Origin: Marsupella aquatica | Taxonomy: Eukaryota > Marchantiophyta | Assembly: GCA_973895155.1 (NCBI GenBank) | Contig: OZ316892.1 | Coordinates: 5,084,001 to 5,148,000, forward strand | Direction: 5' to 3' | Length of the DNA: 64,000 bases | Shown: positions 34,691 through 46,100 of the stretch, one piece after another | Layout: every line of letters starts with the position of its first letter | Position numbering within the stretch: position 1 is the first letter of the stretch | Translations under genes and position numbers: made by a program | Notes under the pieces: model-generated | Told to the model about the DNA's origin: nothing | Database searches by the model: none | The model's input: only the letters and a program-made list of their open reading frames with translations

Positions 34691-37600
34691 ATGATCAATT
34701 TTACACGAGGGGATGAAGTGCAATTGGTGATCGATGGATTTGAAACGGCAATTGGGATAGTTCAAAAGGTTGACCCCCAGGATACTATACAGAACATTTG
34801 TCTAGGGGATAATCGAATTGGGGTATTGATCGAAAAGTGTTTTGATGGATCGCGTCAACTTCCATTTCCTTCACCCAAATTTTCTACATTGGCTGAGGCA
34901 ATTGACTCCTGCGTGATTTGGGATTGTGCATTGGCATACTTGAGGTCATCAACTCAGTGCCGAAGAATCAATGTCGATAATTTCTCTTTGGCTGGAGATG
35001 TTGGAAATGATAAATCCAAAATTGATGCAAGGGTTGAAGAGGACGTGTTCAAGGAAGGAGATGAAGTTCAGATGTTCATTTTTGATCAGTTGGTTGCAAA
35101 TGGAATCGTTTTCAAGATAAATCCGATGGATATTTGTCATACTGAAAGACTCGGGGTTGGTCGCATCAGTATAAGAATATCTGATATTGTTAAGGGAAAT
35201 CAAAAATTGCCATACTCGCACCCTGGAGCTGATACAATAGAAGAGGCCTTGCATACCTGGGTTATCTGGAATGTTGCGCATGTTTCTAGAAAGGGCACTC
35301 TACAAGATTTTGGCATGTTTGGTAGTTCAAATATTTTCAATGATCTTCCATTAAAAGATTTTACACTACGTTCCAACTGGATGGCGGAGGAGGTTGATTT
35401 GTATGACGCTTCTCGTTGTCGGAAGGTTGCAACAGGTGTTATCACGGTCCCATTTGAAACAGGTGCCGTTGACGATGAACTTCTTGGTGCAGATCATGTT
35501 GGTGTTGCTGTTGTGAATATCAATGAACCCGGATTATTTCCAAATATCCGTGTGGGTACCCCTGACTTGGTGAGGTGGGAAATCAAATCCCTTCTATTGA
35601 TTTTGTCTCAAAGGTTTCTTGGGGATATCCTTGAGGAAGTTTTAGAGAAGTGGATGGAGTCGGGTCGAACTAAGGGCGATCCGGATTCAGATGGTGATGG
35701 TAAACCTACAAAAAGACCATACAATTTCATTAGGAGGACAAAAGTTGATCTTGAGGAGAAGAAGAAAAGGCATTTGGAGTCGAGGGCACTTTTGAAAATT
35801 ACCGAGGAGTCCATTGATTCCATCCAAAGAGAAGGTTGTTGCAAGCTGAAGTGTTGCTTGAACATGCCCAGGGAGGACTTAGAGGCAATGAGGAGGGAAT
35901 ACCATGGAATGTCAAGTGACAACAAAACAAGTCACATCTTTAGTCTCTTTGGGTGTCGAGAGGAGCAAGTCAAGAGAAAAGGATTTTTTGTTCTAAAGGG
36001 ACGTGTGGTTTGTAAAGATGCATTTATTAAAATGCATGGGTTCAGTACAACAAAGTACTATGACTACAAAAATCAATACAAAGCTGGTTGCACAATTGGT
36101 TTCCATGGAAATCAGGGACAACGGAAGACATGATCAAGCACTTTGCACGCTCACGCCTTGTTGGAGTCCATTTTAATCCAAAATAGGGAACCAATGCCAC
36201 ATCTTCCCTATGGTGGGTCCAACGGCATTGACACTATTGAATATCGGCTCCCATCTTGTTTTACTAAGAAGGAGATTTTCCAAGAGGTGTTTACCAAGAT
36301 GGAATTAGATGGGTTTGCTAAGGTTACTGAAGTTACTATGTACAACATCTGGAAAAACTCATTTGATAATTTTGACTTTCACAAGGGAAGTGCATTTGCC
36401 AAGTGCACATTTTGCACTGAGTTCAAAGATCAATTGATGCGGGAGAAGAGAAAAAAAGAGCGTGCAGAGATTGAAGAGAAAAGAGCGCGACATCTTCGTG
36501 AACAAATGTCAAGAAGATATGTTTACTATGCTCATAGGGTTCTTGCAAAAAAGGATCCTCAAAACTATCTTTGCATTATTCACGATAAGATGAATCAAGC
36601 CAAGACTTGGATCCCCAGGTTGGTCCCCACTCCAAAATCCCTCTCTGGTAGTGGTCAGCCTTTGCCTATTGCTCTTACTGGGATGTTAACCCATGGAAGA
36701 GATCTTGGAGTGTATGCACATTTCAGTTTGACTGGACTTTGGCCTGGAGATGCAGACTTTATCGTGACATCTTTGGCCAAATGCCTCCGAGATTTGGAAG
36801 ATTACACAGGAGACAAAACTGGAGACCTTCTTGAAGGATTGAATTGGAATGCAACTAGGCCAATATTTCAGTCCCTTCAAGACTTTGAAGCATTTTTGGC
36901 CGGTTACTTGGAACCCAAAAATGTTTCAATTGTTCGATTTCAAGGCATTGAAGATGGTCAGGAGACTAAAAAGTCAGGCACAGTGGATGTTGGTTCTAAG
37001 GATGATCCTGAGACTACTAGGGGCTCTTTCAAGCCCTTACCAAGGCACCTAACATTGCAGATGGACAATTCAGGGAAAGATAACAAAAATCAATATGTGA
37101 TGGCATTTTTCACTGAGCTTGTTAGCAGGGGGTGTTTGAAACTGTGCAAATGTCATTCCTCATGGTTGGCCACACCCATGAAGACGTGGATGCATTATTT
37201 TCTCAAGTATCCAAATAGGTTAGATACAAAGAGGTTGCTACCCTCTTGGGGTTGATGGCTGAGGTTTGGGAGTGTGAAAGCATTCATCCTGTACCACGAT
37301 TGATTCAAGAGGTTGCATCTTACAAGGAGTATTTGAAAACTTTCTAGGTGAAAGAGATAGAAGGTCACTCAAAACCAGTGGCATTTCTTTTCTCCATGAG
37401 GGATAATGTGCCAGTGTATCAATATAAAGCACATGTCAAGCAACCTTGGCTTCCGGCAATGGGGAGGTCCATTTGGAGAACTGATCCCATCACAAATGCG
37501 CTCATTTTACCGGAAGGCCAACCATTTGCAAAACCTATATCTGGGGATGTACAAAAGAAGGCTGGAGAAATCATCCCATTCCTTAATCGCTATATTGATT

Positions 37601-38393
37601 TCTTGAGGAAAAGTTGTAAGGATGAGACCTCTACAGCATATCAAGAGAGATTTCCTCTGGTCAAATATTGGGAGAATCTTGTGCAAGCACTGTCCGAGGA
37701 ACTTACAATAGAAGGGGAGGGGGAAAGACAATTGCCATTGACAACTGATTTTTGGCCAAAGACTAACCATGGCACAGGTTACAAGATGATTTTGGGACAT
37801 CTCAGCCGTCAAGTGAACCTTCTCAAAATCTAGAGATGATGGACCTTCAAAATGAGTACATGGAAGAGATGGAAGATCAAGCTACACCCTTTGTTGGTGC
37901 ACGACAAGAGCGAGAACCTGCACGTTGGATTCCTCTACAAGATATTCAAGAAGGTCACTTTGTATTTTTACGTCTAGAGGATGAATGGGAACAGGAAAAT
38001 GGCAAAGGGCATTTCTGGTTGGTTCGAGCTTTGGGTGGTGTGGATCCAAACCATGAGGTTCCCTCAACAGATTTGCAACATATTGAAGGGTCTTCTTCAA
38101 CGTCTGTTGAGAGGAATGCTCCTATGTTCCAAGTACAATGGTGGAGGCCTAAACATGGTAAGCATGATGCAAAGGATGATGTTCGATATGAACGTTGCTT
38201 TCAAACCACTAAGACTTGGGAGCTGGATCCTGGGTTTGACAATGTTACTCAAAGTTGGCAGTTTGCAAATTCTACAATGTATGGGTTTAAGTCAGGTGCT
38301 AAAGAACAAAATATTATGGATAGAGGTTTGACAATTCCTAAGAATGTTTTGAAAACTCTCAAAATTTACATGGAAGGTATAATTGATGAGTAG
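34691..38393 (+). pseudogene. Transposase-like protein of the CACTA-like element (DUF8039-like repeats plus DUF7869-like domain)
   Basis: One gene broken by TGA at 36131-36133, TAG at 37216-37218 and 37345-37347, and apparent 1-nt losses in G runs at 37128-37132 and 37794-37796. The first 480 residues contain three copies (about 3-80, 118-195, 230-305) of a module of the form GDEV......A.GIV...P......LG...I.V.I......P....TL.EA.....IW, like the Tnp1/En-Spm-associated DUF8039. A Cys-rich segment (CCKLKCCL) and CxxC (KCTFCTEF) follow. The catalytic-looking part has LQMDNSGKDNKNQY and, after the first frame change, GHTHEDVDALFSQ, hallmark motifs of the DUF7869 family, which probably has a DDE/RNase H-like fold. 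The C-terminal piece (37836-38393) has an SH3/BAH-like look (FVFLRLEDE, FWLVRALGG, VQWWRP). It would cut and join the element ends in the nucleus; this copy appears inactive. Confidence 0.65.
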
Positions 38394-38754
38394 ATTGATA
38401 GAACTCGTAGGTTACAAGTCTCCACTCAAATGACTTGTGATTAAGAGGGTCGAGTTGATTTCCATGCGTTTGTCTAAAGTGAGAGAACAAGACAATCAAA
38501 TTAATACTCTATGATCTCTCAAAGTTATTGAATGGACTTTCTTATAATTATTATTTTATTTGTCTTAGTATATTTTAATTCTAGAAAATGATGTCATTTC
38601 ATTCCTTCTAGTCTAGTAGGTTGGATATCATCCTAGTTAACTTTGTCTAGACAATATAGTCATTCGATTGTATTGGTGCTTAGTTAGATATCTTACTCAA
38701 GCTAAATGTTTTGAATATAGATGCTATTCAAGCTTATATGTTATTACTAGATTC

Positions 38755-38967
38755 TATCTAGTTTCCAACCAAATGAACACTTTTATCACCCAAATGTTTT
38801 TTAATATCATCCAATTTAATATTTTATTTTCCCAAAATTTCATTTTTTGTCCCCAAATTTACATTTAATGATGCTTGAATTTTCATTTTTCATCTTCCAA
38901 ACTTACAATTTTCATGCCTAAAACTATGTTTTTAAATCGCCAAATTTCCCTATATCCTTTATAATTT
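38755..38967 (+). repeat. Right subterminal repeat region
   Basis: AT-rich stretch with at least six motifs like those at the left end and in the same direction (ACCCAAATG, TCCAATTTA, CCCAAAATTTC, CCCCAAATTTAC, TCCAAACTTAC, GCCAAATTTCC). The string CACCCAAATGTTT occurs in both subterminal regions. Confidence 0.5.
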
Positions 38968-38989
38968 CAGTTTTAATGAATATAGTGAT
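38968..38989 (-). repeat. Right terminal inverted repeat
   Basis: Perfect reverse complement of 26223-26244; TAGTG at 38983-38987. Confidence 0.9.
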
Positions 38990-39040
38990 TATGACCGGGG
39001 GCGTACTCGGGCGACGGCGTACGTTGAGTGTCGGGCCATC

Positions 39041-39078
39041 TTAGCTCATGAGTCACAAGACTAGAGCAATATCTAACA
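39041..39078 (-). repeat. Truncated 5' LTR start of the Copia element
   Basis: On the minus strand reads TGTTAGATATTGCTCTAGTC... and matches the first ~38 nt of the intact LTR, then diverges. It is followed on the plus strand by GTTAT, the target duplication that also precedes the left LTR. Confidence 0.75.
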
Positions 39079-39242
39079 GTTATGGTGCATTCTAGTATCA
39101 CCAGGACTTTCTGGTGATAATGGTGGGTTAACCATTGACAGGACATGTACAAAGACTGTACCACCTGTTCAAGAAAGTGTTGGCATTAATTGGCACAAAG
39201 TACTTGCCTACAAACTCCTGACTTTTGCAGGAAATTCCTACG

Positions 39243-39399
39243 GACAACTTCCGGGGCAAGGCTGGGGTGACCCCTCAGCGTTCTGACCACACCATCTCCC
39301 AACCTACTAAGGATGTCTGCAGACAACTTCCGGGGCAAGGCTAGGGTGACCCCTCAGCGTTCTGACCACACCATCTCCCAACCTACTAAGGATGTCTGT
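39243..39399 (+). repeat. Two 79-bp tandem units
   Basis: Units start at 39243 and 39322 (GACAACTTCCGGGGCAAGGC...) and are almost identical. Part of the sequence into which the Copia element inserted. Confidence 0.9.
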
Positions 39400-39429
39400 A
39401 ATCAGGTGCATAGAGCATCTTTGGACACT

Positions 39430-40625
39430 GCTATATAGCAGTTTCAAATGTGGAGAATCCAACTTTCATGTTTTGTCTTATTCATATTTGTGTATCATGT
39501 ATTTTATTTTAATGTATCTTAACAAGGGGCATATTTTGTATCACATAGACTTTTAATTCTTTTTTAGACCCCTTTAAATTTTTGGTATCCTATAGTATTT
39601 TGGATTTATTTTGGCAGCCCCCTTAAATTTTTAAACTTTGTTAAGTCCTAGAGCTATATAGCAGTTTCAAATATGGAGAATCCAACTTTCATGTTTTTGT
39701 TAGATATTGCTCTAGTCTTGTAACTCATGAGCTAACCATAGTTAGGCTAACTCGGGTTAGGACTTAGCTAATGTTAGCGGTAGTGCTGTTGTTGTAGAGG
39801 TTAACTCACTCAGTCTTGGGTTGAACTATGGTTAGTATATTAACTAGGGTTAGAGTAAACCCTTCAACTTCTATGTGGTGTGAGAACACACAAGAGAGTT
39901 CTCAAGAGAGAACATAGTGATATAGCAAGAGATGAGAGCTTGAAGAGATGAGAGCTATGGTGATGCTTGAGTAGACACATCACCATTAATAAAGCTTGGT
40001 CTTCCCGTGGACGTAGCCAACCTTGAGGCGAACCACGTAACTATTGAGCACGTGTATGTTTGGAGTGTTTTTCCTGATCTGATTTCTCCCCACAGTTGTG
40101 AGTATAGCCAAGGCTGATGCCAGACCCTGGTGAAGCTTAGGCTCATTGTTACAGAGCTAGTTGAGAGATAGAGAGAGCTTGTGCTGTGGATGCTTGGTAT
40201 GGCCGGTCGGCCTAGAGTGCAGTAAAACTCTTGTGTGTTCCCGTGGTCGTAGCCTCATGTGGAGGTGAACCACATATTTCTCTGTGTTGACTCTTGTGCG
40301 TTGGATGGTTCATGGGCTTGCAGTTGCGAATGTCGTCTATGCTCAACAATTTTGTCTTATTCATATTTGTGTATCATGTATTTTTATTTTAATGTACCTT
40401 AATAAGGGGCATCCTTTTTGGACCCCTTTAAATTTTTGGTATCCTATAGTATTTTGAATTCATTTCAATTTTGTCTTATTCATATTTGTGTATCATGTAT
40501 TTTTATTTTAATATACCTTAACAAGGGGCATCCTTTTTGGACCCCTTTAAATTTTTGGTATCCTATAGTATTTTGTTTTTATTTTGGCATCCCCCTTAAA
40601 TTTTTAAACTTTGTTAAGTCCTAGA
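39430..40625 (+). repeat. ~220-bp tandem repeat array interrupted by a solo LTR
   Basis: Landmarks CAACTTTCATGTTTT, GTCTTATTCATATTTGTG, CAAGGGGCAT, GACCCCTTTAAATTTTTGG and CCCCCTTAAATTTTTAAAC recur in order. A complete unit runs about 39440-39655, a second starts at about 39656 and resumes after the LTR, and a third partial unit ends near 40625. Confidence 0.8.
39698..40348 (+). mobile_element. Solo LTR of the same Copia family
   Basis: Starts TGTTAGATATTGCTCTAGTC and ends CGTCTATGCTCAACA like the LTR at 20822-21170 but in plus orientation. No internal region is attached. It is about 300 bp longer because of an extra stretch (about 39795-40095) that includes a diverged repeat of LTR sequence (GTGGACGTAGCC...GAACCACGTAAC). 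Flanks are GTTTT and ATTTT; a neighbouring uninterrupted repeat unit (39475-39490) shows the empty site. Confidence 0.8.
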
Positions 40626-42325
40626 GAGAAATCAAGGGCTTCATTTTCTACCGCTTGTGAGTATTCTCATGAGTGAGAGGAATGATTCTAAATAATGTCA
40701 ACACATCCTCTCTTAAGTTCCCCTTGTGGCTTTCTTTCCTAAATTTATGGTTTTTATTGAAATGAGAGTCATTAATAAGACACATTGAAGTAAGTGCAGA
40801 ACTCATAGCATCTTTATGTCATAAAATTTAATTGTATTTTCCATTGGTCACTATGTGCTTTTATTGCATGTGCTTTATTGATATTATTTTATTCCATTCA
40901 CACATTTAATATGTATTCTAGTTTTACTCTCTAATTTTGTCTACTTAATATCACTACCAGGCAAAAAGTAAAGCATGTTCCAGGATGAGTGAATTAGCTA
41001 AGTAAATTAGCACGTCCTACAAGAGAAACTCTTGGGTTGATGCAATGCAACTGTACTTACTGCCTAGTAGCTCAAAAACCCGTGCATATGCACACACAGG
41101 GCTCTCCATACCAAAGTTTCCCATATGCGTCCATACTTGCAAGCATAGTCTAAATATATTAAAAGATTGTTACAGAAAACATTATGGCCTGTAATGACCT
41201 CACTTACTCTGTGGAGTAGGGCATGAACTGTAAACTTTAATTGCAGACTGTAGTGAAAAATTCGAAGTAGGTCATGAAAGGTAAACTTGATCTCATTATA
41301 ATCTAGAATGATGGCGGGGAATGATGTAAAGCCAATAATTGTATGAAAAATAAATATCTCATGCTAGAAGAATTAATTCTAATACCTAGCTTCACTCAAC
41401 TGCAAGCTTCAACTACCCTGCCTTTCACCTTAAGTTTAGCATAGTGGTAATGAGGTTCAGCACTAGATAAGTGATTGAACATAATTTGGTGCCCAATTCA
41501 AATTTGAGGTTCCAAATATGGTGAGCTGGAAAATATGCAGAGAATTTCTGGAAATGGTGAGTAGGTTAAATACCAAACACGAAAGTATGGAAAACTTTAT
41601 ATGAGGTGAACTGATTTTGCCCCCAAAACTGGAGGAAATTAAATTCCAAATCGAACTGCATGGAAGTCCTTATATGAGGTGAAATGCCCCAAAATTTGGT
41701 AGCTAGGTCTAGGCCACATACAAGAAGAAATCGCACCTCTCTAGAAATTGGTCGCTAGTTGTAAGCCATATGCTGGAGAAATATAGATAGCGCAAACTTT
41801 CTGGATAAGAACATTTCTGATGGCCAACTGCGAAATTCTGGACGCAAGTAAAAATGACCTTTCGCAACACATAAACAATGTAACACTCCCGTAGTATCTA
41901 TGGGAGGTATGTGGCCCTCATAATGATGATGTTCTTTGATGAACCCCTCGAGTGATCCATATCATCCATAGACCTTAAATGAACTGTCTTACTCAAAATC
42001 TCACTGGGTCCATCAAGTAACATTTCTCATTTTGGGGATCCATCAAGCATAGCCATAGGCCTCTAGTGTGGGCGTTTTCCGATGTCTTTCGTAAGGAGCT
42101 ACAAAGAGAGGATTGCTGATCCATCAAGCATAGCCCCATAGACCTCTATTGTGGGCATCTGCTAATGTCTTTCTTATGAAGGAGCTACAAAGAGAGGATT
42201 GCAAATGTTCAGGACGGTGCCACGGTTCTTGGTCCGTTATGCTCAACCTGGGAGACAACTCTTTACTCCACAAGTATTGAATCGACATTCTGTATTATCA
42301 AATGCGACTTGAATTAAATTTTCAG
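40626..42325. other. Gene-poor region with a local duplication
   Basis: No credible gene. Near 42045-42200 two ~88-bp units repeat (GATCCATCAAGCATAGCC... GAGCTACAAAGAGAGGATTG). Confidence 0.4.
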
Positions 42326-42536
42326 CAAGCAGCATGAGACTGATATTGAATCATATGTCAGGTCCTTCGAGAGTCAAGGTGTAGTATTGGGATCGCATGT
42401 TCTTTGTCGACGCCTGAATTGTGTAACAGGCAGTCTGTTTCTACGTACGCATGCCAATGGATATGAAGTTCAGGATCTTATTTGTGAATTGGGAGAGAAA
42501 AATGAGCCTGAACAAATTTTAATGGCTTTTATCAAG
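42326..42536 (+). CDS. Candidate isolated internal exon, unrecognised
   Basis: A 211-nt open stretch bounded by a good acceptor (AAATTTTCAG before 42326) and donor (AAG|GTACGT at 42537). It reads KQHETDIESYVRSFESQGVV ... GYEVQDLICELGEKNEPEQ. Composition is protein-like and unlike its AT-rich surroundings. I recognise no family and cannot find flanking exons, so it may be a gene fragment. Confidence 0.25.
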
Positions 42537-42632
42537 GTACGTTGGTTCCCCTACACTGTTCCGATGCACTCCAAGGATCCTTCGGTGGGCCCCGATTTGT
42601 GACCTTCGGACACGACAGAATCCTTAGGCATC

Positions 42633-43070
42633 GCCTTCAGAACTATCGATTCTGCTGACTTTCCCTGGATCACGCGTTGAATGAGCTCTTAAACGGCCTT
42701 GTTTAATTTTGCAAACTTTTTGAGAACCCCCGCACGAGTCATGTCGATTGGATCCATGAGCTCAGGCGTAAATTGGTTTAACGCTGTGATCTGTTCAGGA
42801 CAAAATGTTTAGCATGCATGTACATAATTAAGATTTCCCAGCCTTCGTGTGATCGCCCTTAAATGGGAACGCCTTCAGAACTTTCGATTCTGGTGACTTT
42901 CCGAGCATCACTTACGTGTGGGTCACGTGTTGAATGAGCTAAAACTGCCTTTTTTATTTTGCGAATATTCTCAGAACCACCGAACTAGCTAGGCATGTCG
43001 ATTGAGTCAATGAGCTCAGGCCTCAATTAATTGGGTTTTCCGATGTGACCTGTTCAGGACAATTCCCGGC
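42633..43070 (+). repeat. ~235-bp diverged tandem duplication
   Basis: Two units (about 42630-42815 and 42868-43065) share CGCCTTCAGAACT.TCGATTCTG, TTGAATGAGCT, CATGTCGATTG, CATGAGCTCAGGC / AATGAGCTCAGGC and TGTTCAGGACAA in order. Confidence 0.75.
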
Positions 43071-43189
43071 CTTCGTGCTGAACACATTGCTACGTGCAGT
43101 ATGTATTTAAATAATACATACATTCGTGATATTCGTGCTGAACACATACATACGTGACATTCACTCATTCGCTATTTTAGTGGATCTTG

Positions 43190-46100
43190 AAAACGTTCTC
43201 TGGCTCTTTCCGGAATCTTTTCGTTCGAGGCGGAGCGGAGCGATCCGGAGCGGAGGCGGAGCGGAGCGGCAGCCGGGGTCGGGCGGAGCGGGGGAGCAAG
43301 TGAGTGGCAAGCGGGTCGGATGAGCGGAGGTCGAGCGTGGCGGGGTGAGCCGGGGGGCGCGGCTGGGCGCTGACACGCTGCGGGTGCTGACGCATGGCGG
43401 ACCCAGGGAGGGGCATGCGCAGGGGCCCTTTTATGGGGGGCCTCATTACGAGGGACCCCTGGCCCCTCGGGGAGGGGCTCCTTCCGCCGGGGTGACCCTC
43501 GGACCCCCCCCCCCCCTTCCTCCTTACCGGGATTTTAGTGTGGGTTGTTGGCCCCTGGCTTTTCATCCCTGGTTCTCCTCTTTCGGTGCTCCTCGAACTG
43601 CATTTCCGTCTGCTGGCTTTGGCCCTTTGGGGGCTGTTTTCCGGGCCTCGGCTCTGTTTGGCGAGAAGGTTTTGGTGCTTGGGAGCCTTCTCTGCTGGTT
43701 GGATTTATGCTCCAGCCTGGTGACCGGCTCTGGCCTGGTCCGGGGTCTGGCACTTTTTCTCCTGGCTCTGAGCCGGGGTTGGTTCGTGACCTGGGGGAGC
43801 ACGTTGTGGTGTGGCTTCTTGGTGATCTGTCCGGAGGGGGTGCCTCCGCGACAGCTTCCCTTGCGCGGGGCTGCGGCGGACCTTTTCGACGTGTGGTTGT
43901 TGTCACTACCGGGTCGAGGTTCTTTGCTTTGGACATCCATCCTTTGCTTTGGTTTTTGTTGTCGCTTTCGTAATAGTTTCTGTTTGTTTTTGTTTGACTT
44001 GCCTACTTTATATGTTTCTTCTTTATCCTTGTTTTATATTTTCATTTTCATTTTCTCATGGAGCCTCTTCCCATTCTGAGTTCCCCTCCCCCCACTCCAC
44101 GCCCACCGGCTTCCCCCTACTCCACCCCTCTTTCCGTCCGTCGCCATCGTCCCTCCTCACCTCCCACTTCCCCATCTGATCCCCGTGTCCAGTGCGATGC
44201 TTGTCATAGTTGGTACCGGCCGTCAGGTTTGACGCGCCACCGTCGTTCCTGTCCTGCCCTTCGTGCTTCCTCCTCCACCTTGCCTCCACCCCCCGCCCTC
44301 CCCCCACCTCCATCTGGGCCCCCTCCCTCCTCTTGGGATTGGTTGGCTCACCTTGATGTCCTTGCTGCCCTCTATCCCGGTTTTTGGCATCCCCGTTTGT
44401 TTACTAGGATTCCCGTGCCTGTGCGGCCTCTCCTTCAGAGAGCCTTTCGTCTTCCCTTCGACCGCTTGGCACGCGACCCCTCAGATGTTGGGGCTTGGTC
44501 CTTGCTCCTCCTGCTCCCTCATTGGGTGCTGGTCCTTCCTCCACGGGGGGGGGGGGGGGCATCCGGGCATAGGGAGACCTTGGTCCGGTTGCAGTGGTTC
44601 CTTTCTGGGGATTGGGCTTCGCTTCATGAGGAGTATTACCATAGGTTGTTAGCGATGGCCTCTCGGACCTCTGAGCCTGTCGAGGAGCCATCTGTCCCTC
44701 CAGTGCAGCGCAGGCTTCGCCAATGCCTTCTTTTGGGGCAGGCTGGGGAGTTTTCTCGGGCCGCCCGCTCCTTGGTCCCCCTCTCCCCCTCTCCTCCATC
44801 AGCCGAGACTGTTCTTGCCTTACAGTCTCTTCATCCCCCGGCTGCATCCGAGGTTCCTTGTTTTCTTGGGAGCTTTACCCCAGAGACCAAGTTCTCCCTA
44901 TCCCGTGAGGTGTTCTCCTCTATCTTCCTTCATCTGCCCCGCCTATCCGCGGGCGGGATTTCTGGTATGAGGTTCGAGCACCTACGCGATTGCTTTTGTC
45001 CCGACGACTCGGCATCTGGTTTTTCTGAGTTGTTCCAGGTCTGTGCCCATGTTGCGGGGGGTCGTATTCTTCCTGTGGTCGCTCGGCTTTTGGGGGCCTG
45101 TCGGCTTCTGGCTATGGCCAAAGAGACTGGGGTTGTCAGGCCCCTGGCCATCGGGGAGGTCTTGTTTCGCTTGGTGAGCCGTACGTTGTGTTTGTCTGCA
45201 AACTCGGGCTCCCTTTTCATCATACTTTTTTCCTCACCAGTTTGGTGTGGCCACCCCTGGCGGTTGCGAGAGTGTGGTGCATGGCCTTCGTGCCATCTTG
45301 GATATCCACCCCGATTGGGCGGTTATTCAGGTGGATGTGGCTAACGCATTCAACTCTGTATCCCGACGGGTCATGTTTGAGGAGTTGTGGGCCGCTGGAG
45401 GGGAGATCGCATCCCTCATCCCCTTCGCCCAGGCCTTCTATGGGACCCCGACCCCCCTGGTTTACCTTGACCATCTTGTTCCTGGGTCCTACGTGACCAT
45501 CTCATCCGAGTCCGGGACTAGGCAGGGTGACCCCCTTGGTGAGGCGTTGTTTGCTATGGCGCACCTTCGTGCTATTCGTGCCTCTTCGGCTGCCTTCCCG
45601 GGCTGCATGTTTCCTTCTGTTGCGGATGACACTCACATTGTTGCCCCGGTCTCGCTTGTTGGGGACGCCTATTCCCACTTTGTGGACCAGCTTACCCTCA
45701 TTGGCCTTTTAGTTCAGCCTTGGAAGTGTGGGGTTTGGTCTCGTCTCCCCCTCCCCCACTCTTTCACCCCACCTCTTGGTATACCCATTCGGCTCGAGGG
45801 CATCCGAGTCCTTGGGGTGCCATTTGGGGGAGCGGTCTTTGAGCAGGATTTTCTTCTAGCTGCCCTGTCCCAGGACATATTGCATATTGACCAGTTGACG
45901 TCCTTGGGGGATGCCCAGATCTCCTTTTTGATCCTGGTCCTATGTTTTGTTCGGCGTCCTTCCTATCTTCTCCGGACTGTCCCTCCTACCGCGATGTTCC
46001 TATCCTTACTCTCTTCATTTGACACCACTGTGATGAGAGTCTTTGGTCACCTCATTGGTCCGGGAGCCCTTGATGGAGAGGATGGTTCTTTTGCAGCTAG

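Larger units (their letters stand above)
26225..38987. mobile_element. 12.8-kb CACTA-like DNA transposon with methyltransferase-like cargo, dead copy
   Basis: The ends are perfect inverted repeats (26223-26244 and 38968-38989, beginning ATCACTATATTCATTAAAAC), so the element starts CACTA and ends TAGTG. Both ends are followed inwards by AT-rich subterminal regions with many CCAAATTT-type repeats, as in En/Spm elements. Inside, a transposase-like gene runs on the plus strand (34691-38393) and a multi-part cargo gene runs on the minus strand (26688-33144), divergently transcribed from a shared region (33145-34690). Flanking bases AT/AT allow only a 2-bp target duplication, shorter than the 3 bp usual for CACTA elements. 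The exact borders may extend some tens of bases outward, since imperfect matches (CAACGTGCG/CAACGTACG) continue outside. It interrupts the Copia element. Confidence 0.7.
20817..39083 (-). mobile_element. Ty1/Copia-like LTR retrotransposon with a nested 12.8-kb insertion
   Basis: A complete LTR (20822-21170) lies at the left and an LTR start fragment (39041-39078) at the right, both in minus orientation. The outermost bases are flanked by the same 5-bp target duplication GTTAT (20817-20821 and 39079-39083). The decayed gag-pol frames (21382-25665) lie next to the left LTR. The element is interrupted by the CACTA-like element at 26225-38987. The stretch between the CACTA right end and 39040 does not match the intact LTR, so the 5' LTR is also truncated or rearranged. 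I found no tRNA primer-binding site. Confidence 0.75.

Noticed and set aside
26211-39030. GACCGGG...GCGTA strings on both sides of the CACTA-like element as a long target duplication
   Set aside because: The match is gapped and partial; it could equally be an outward extension of the inverted repeat, so no long duplication is claimed.
43345-44079. 244-codon plus-strand frame ahead of the retroelement ORF
   Set aside because: Low-complexity, GC-rich, overlaps the main ORF start and competes with equally long antisense frames; no domain seen.
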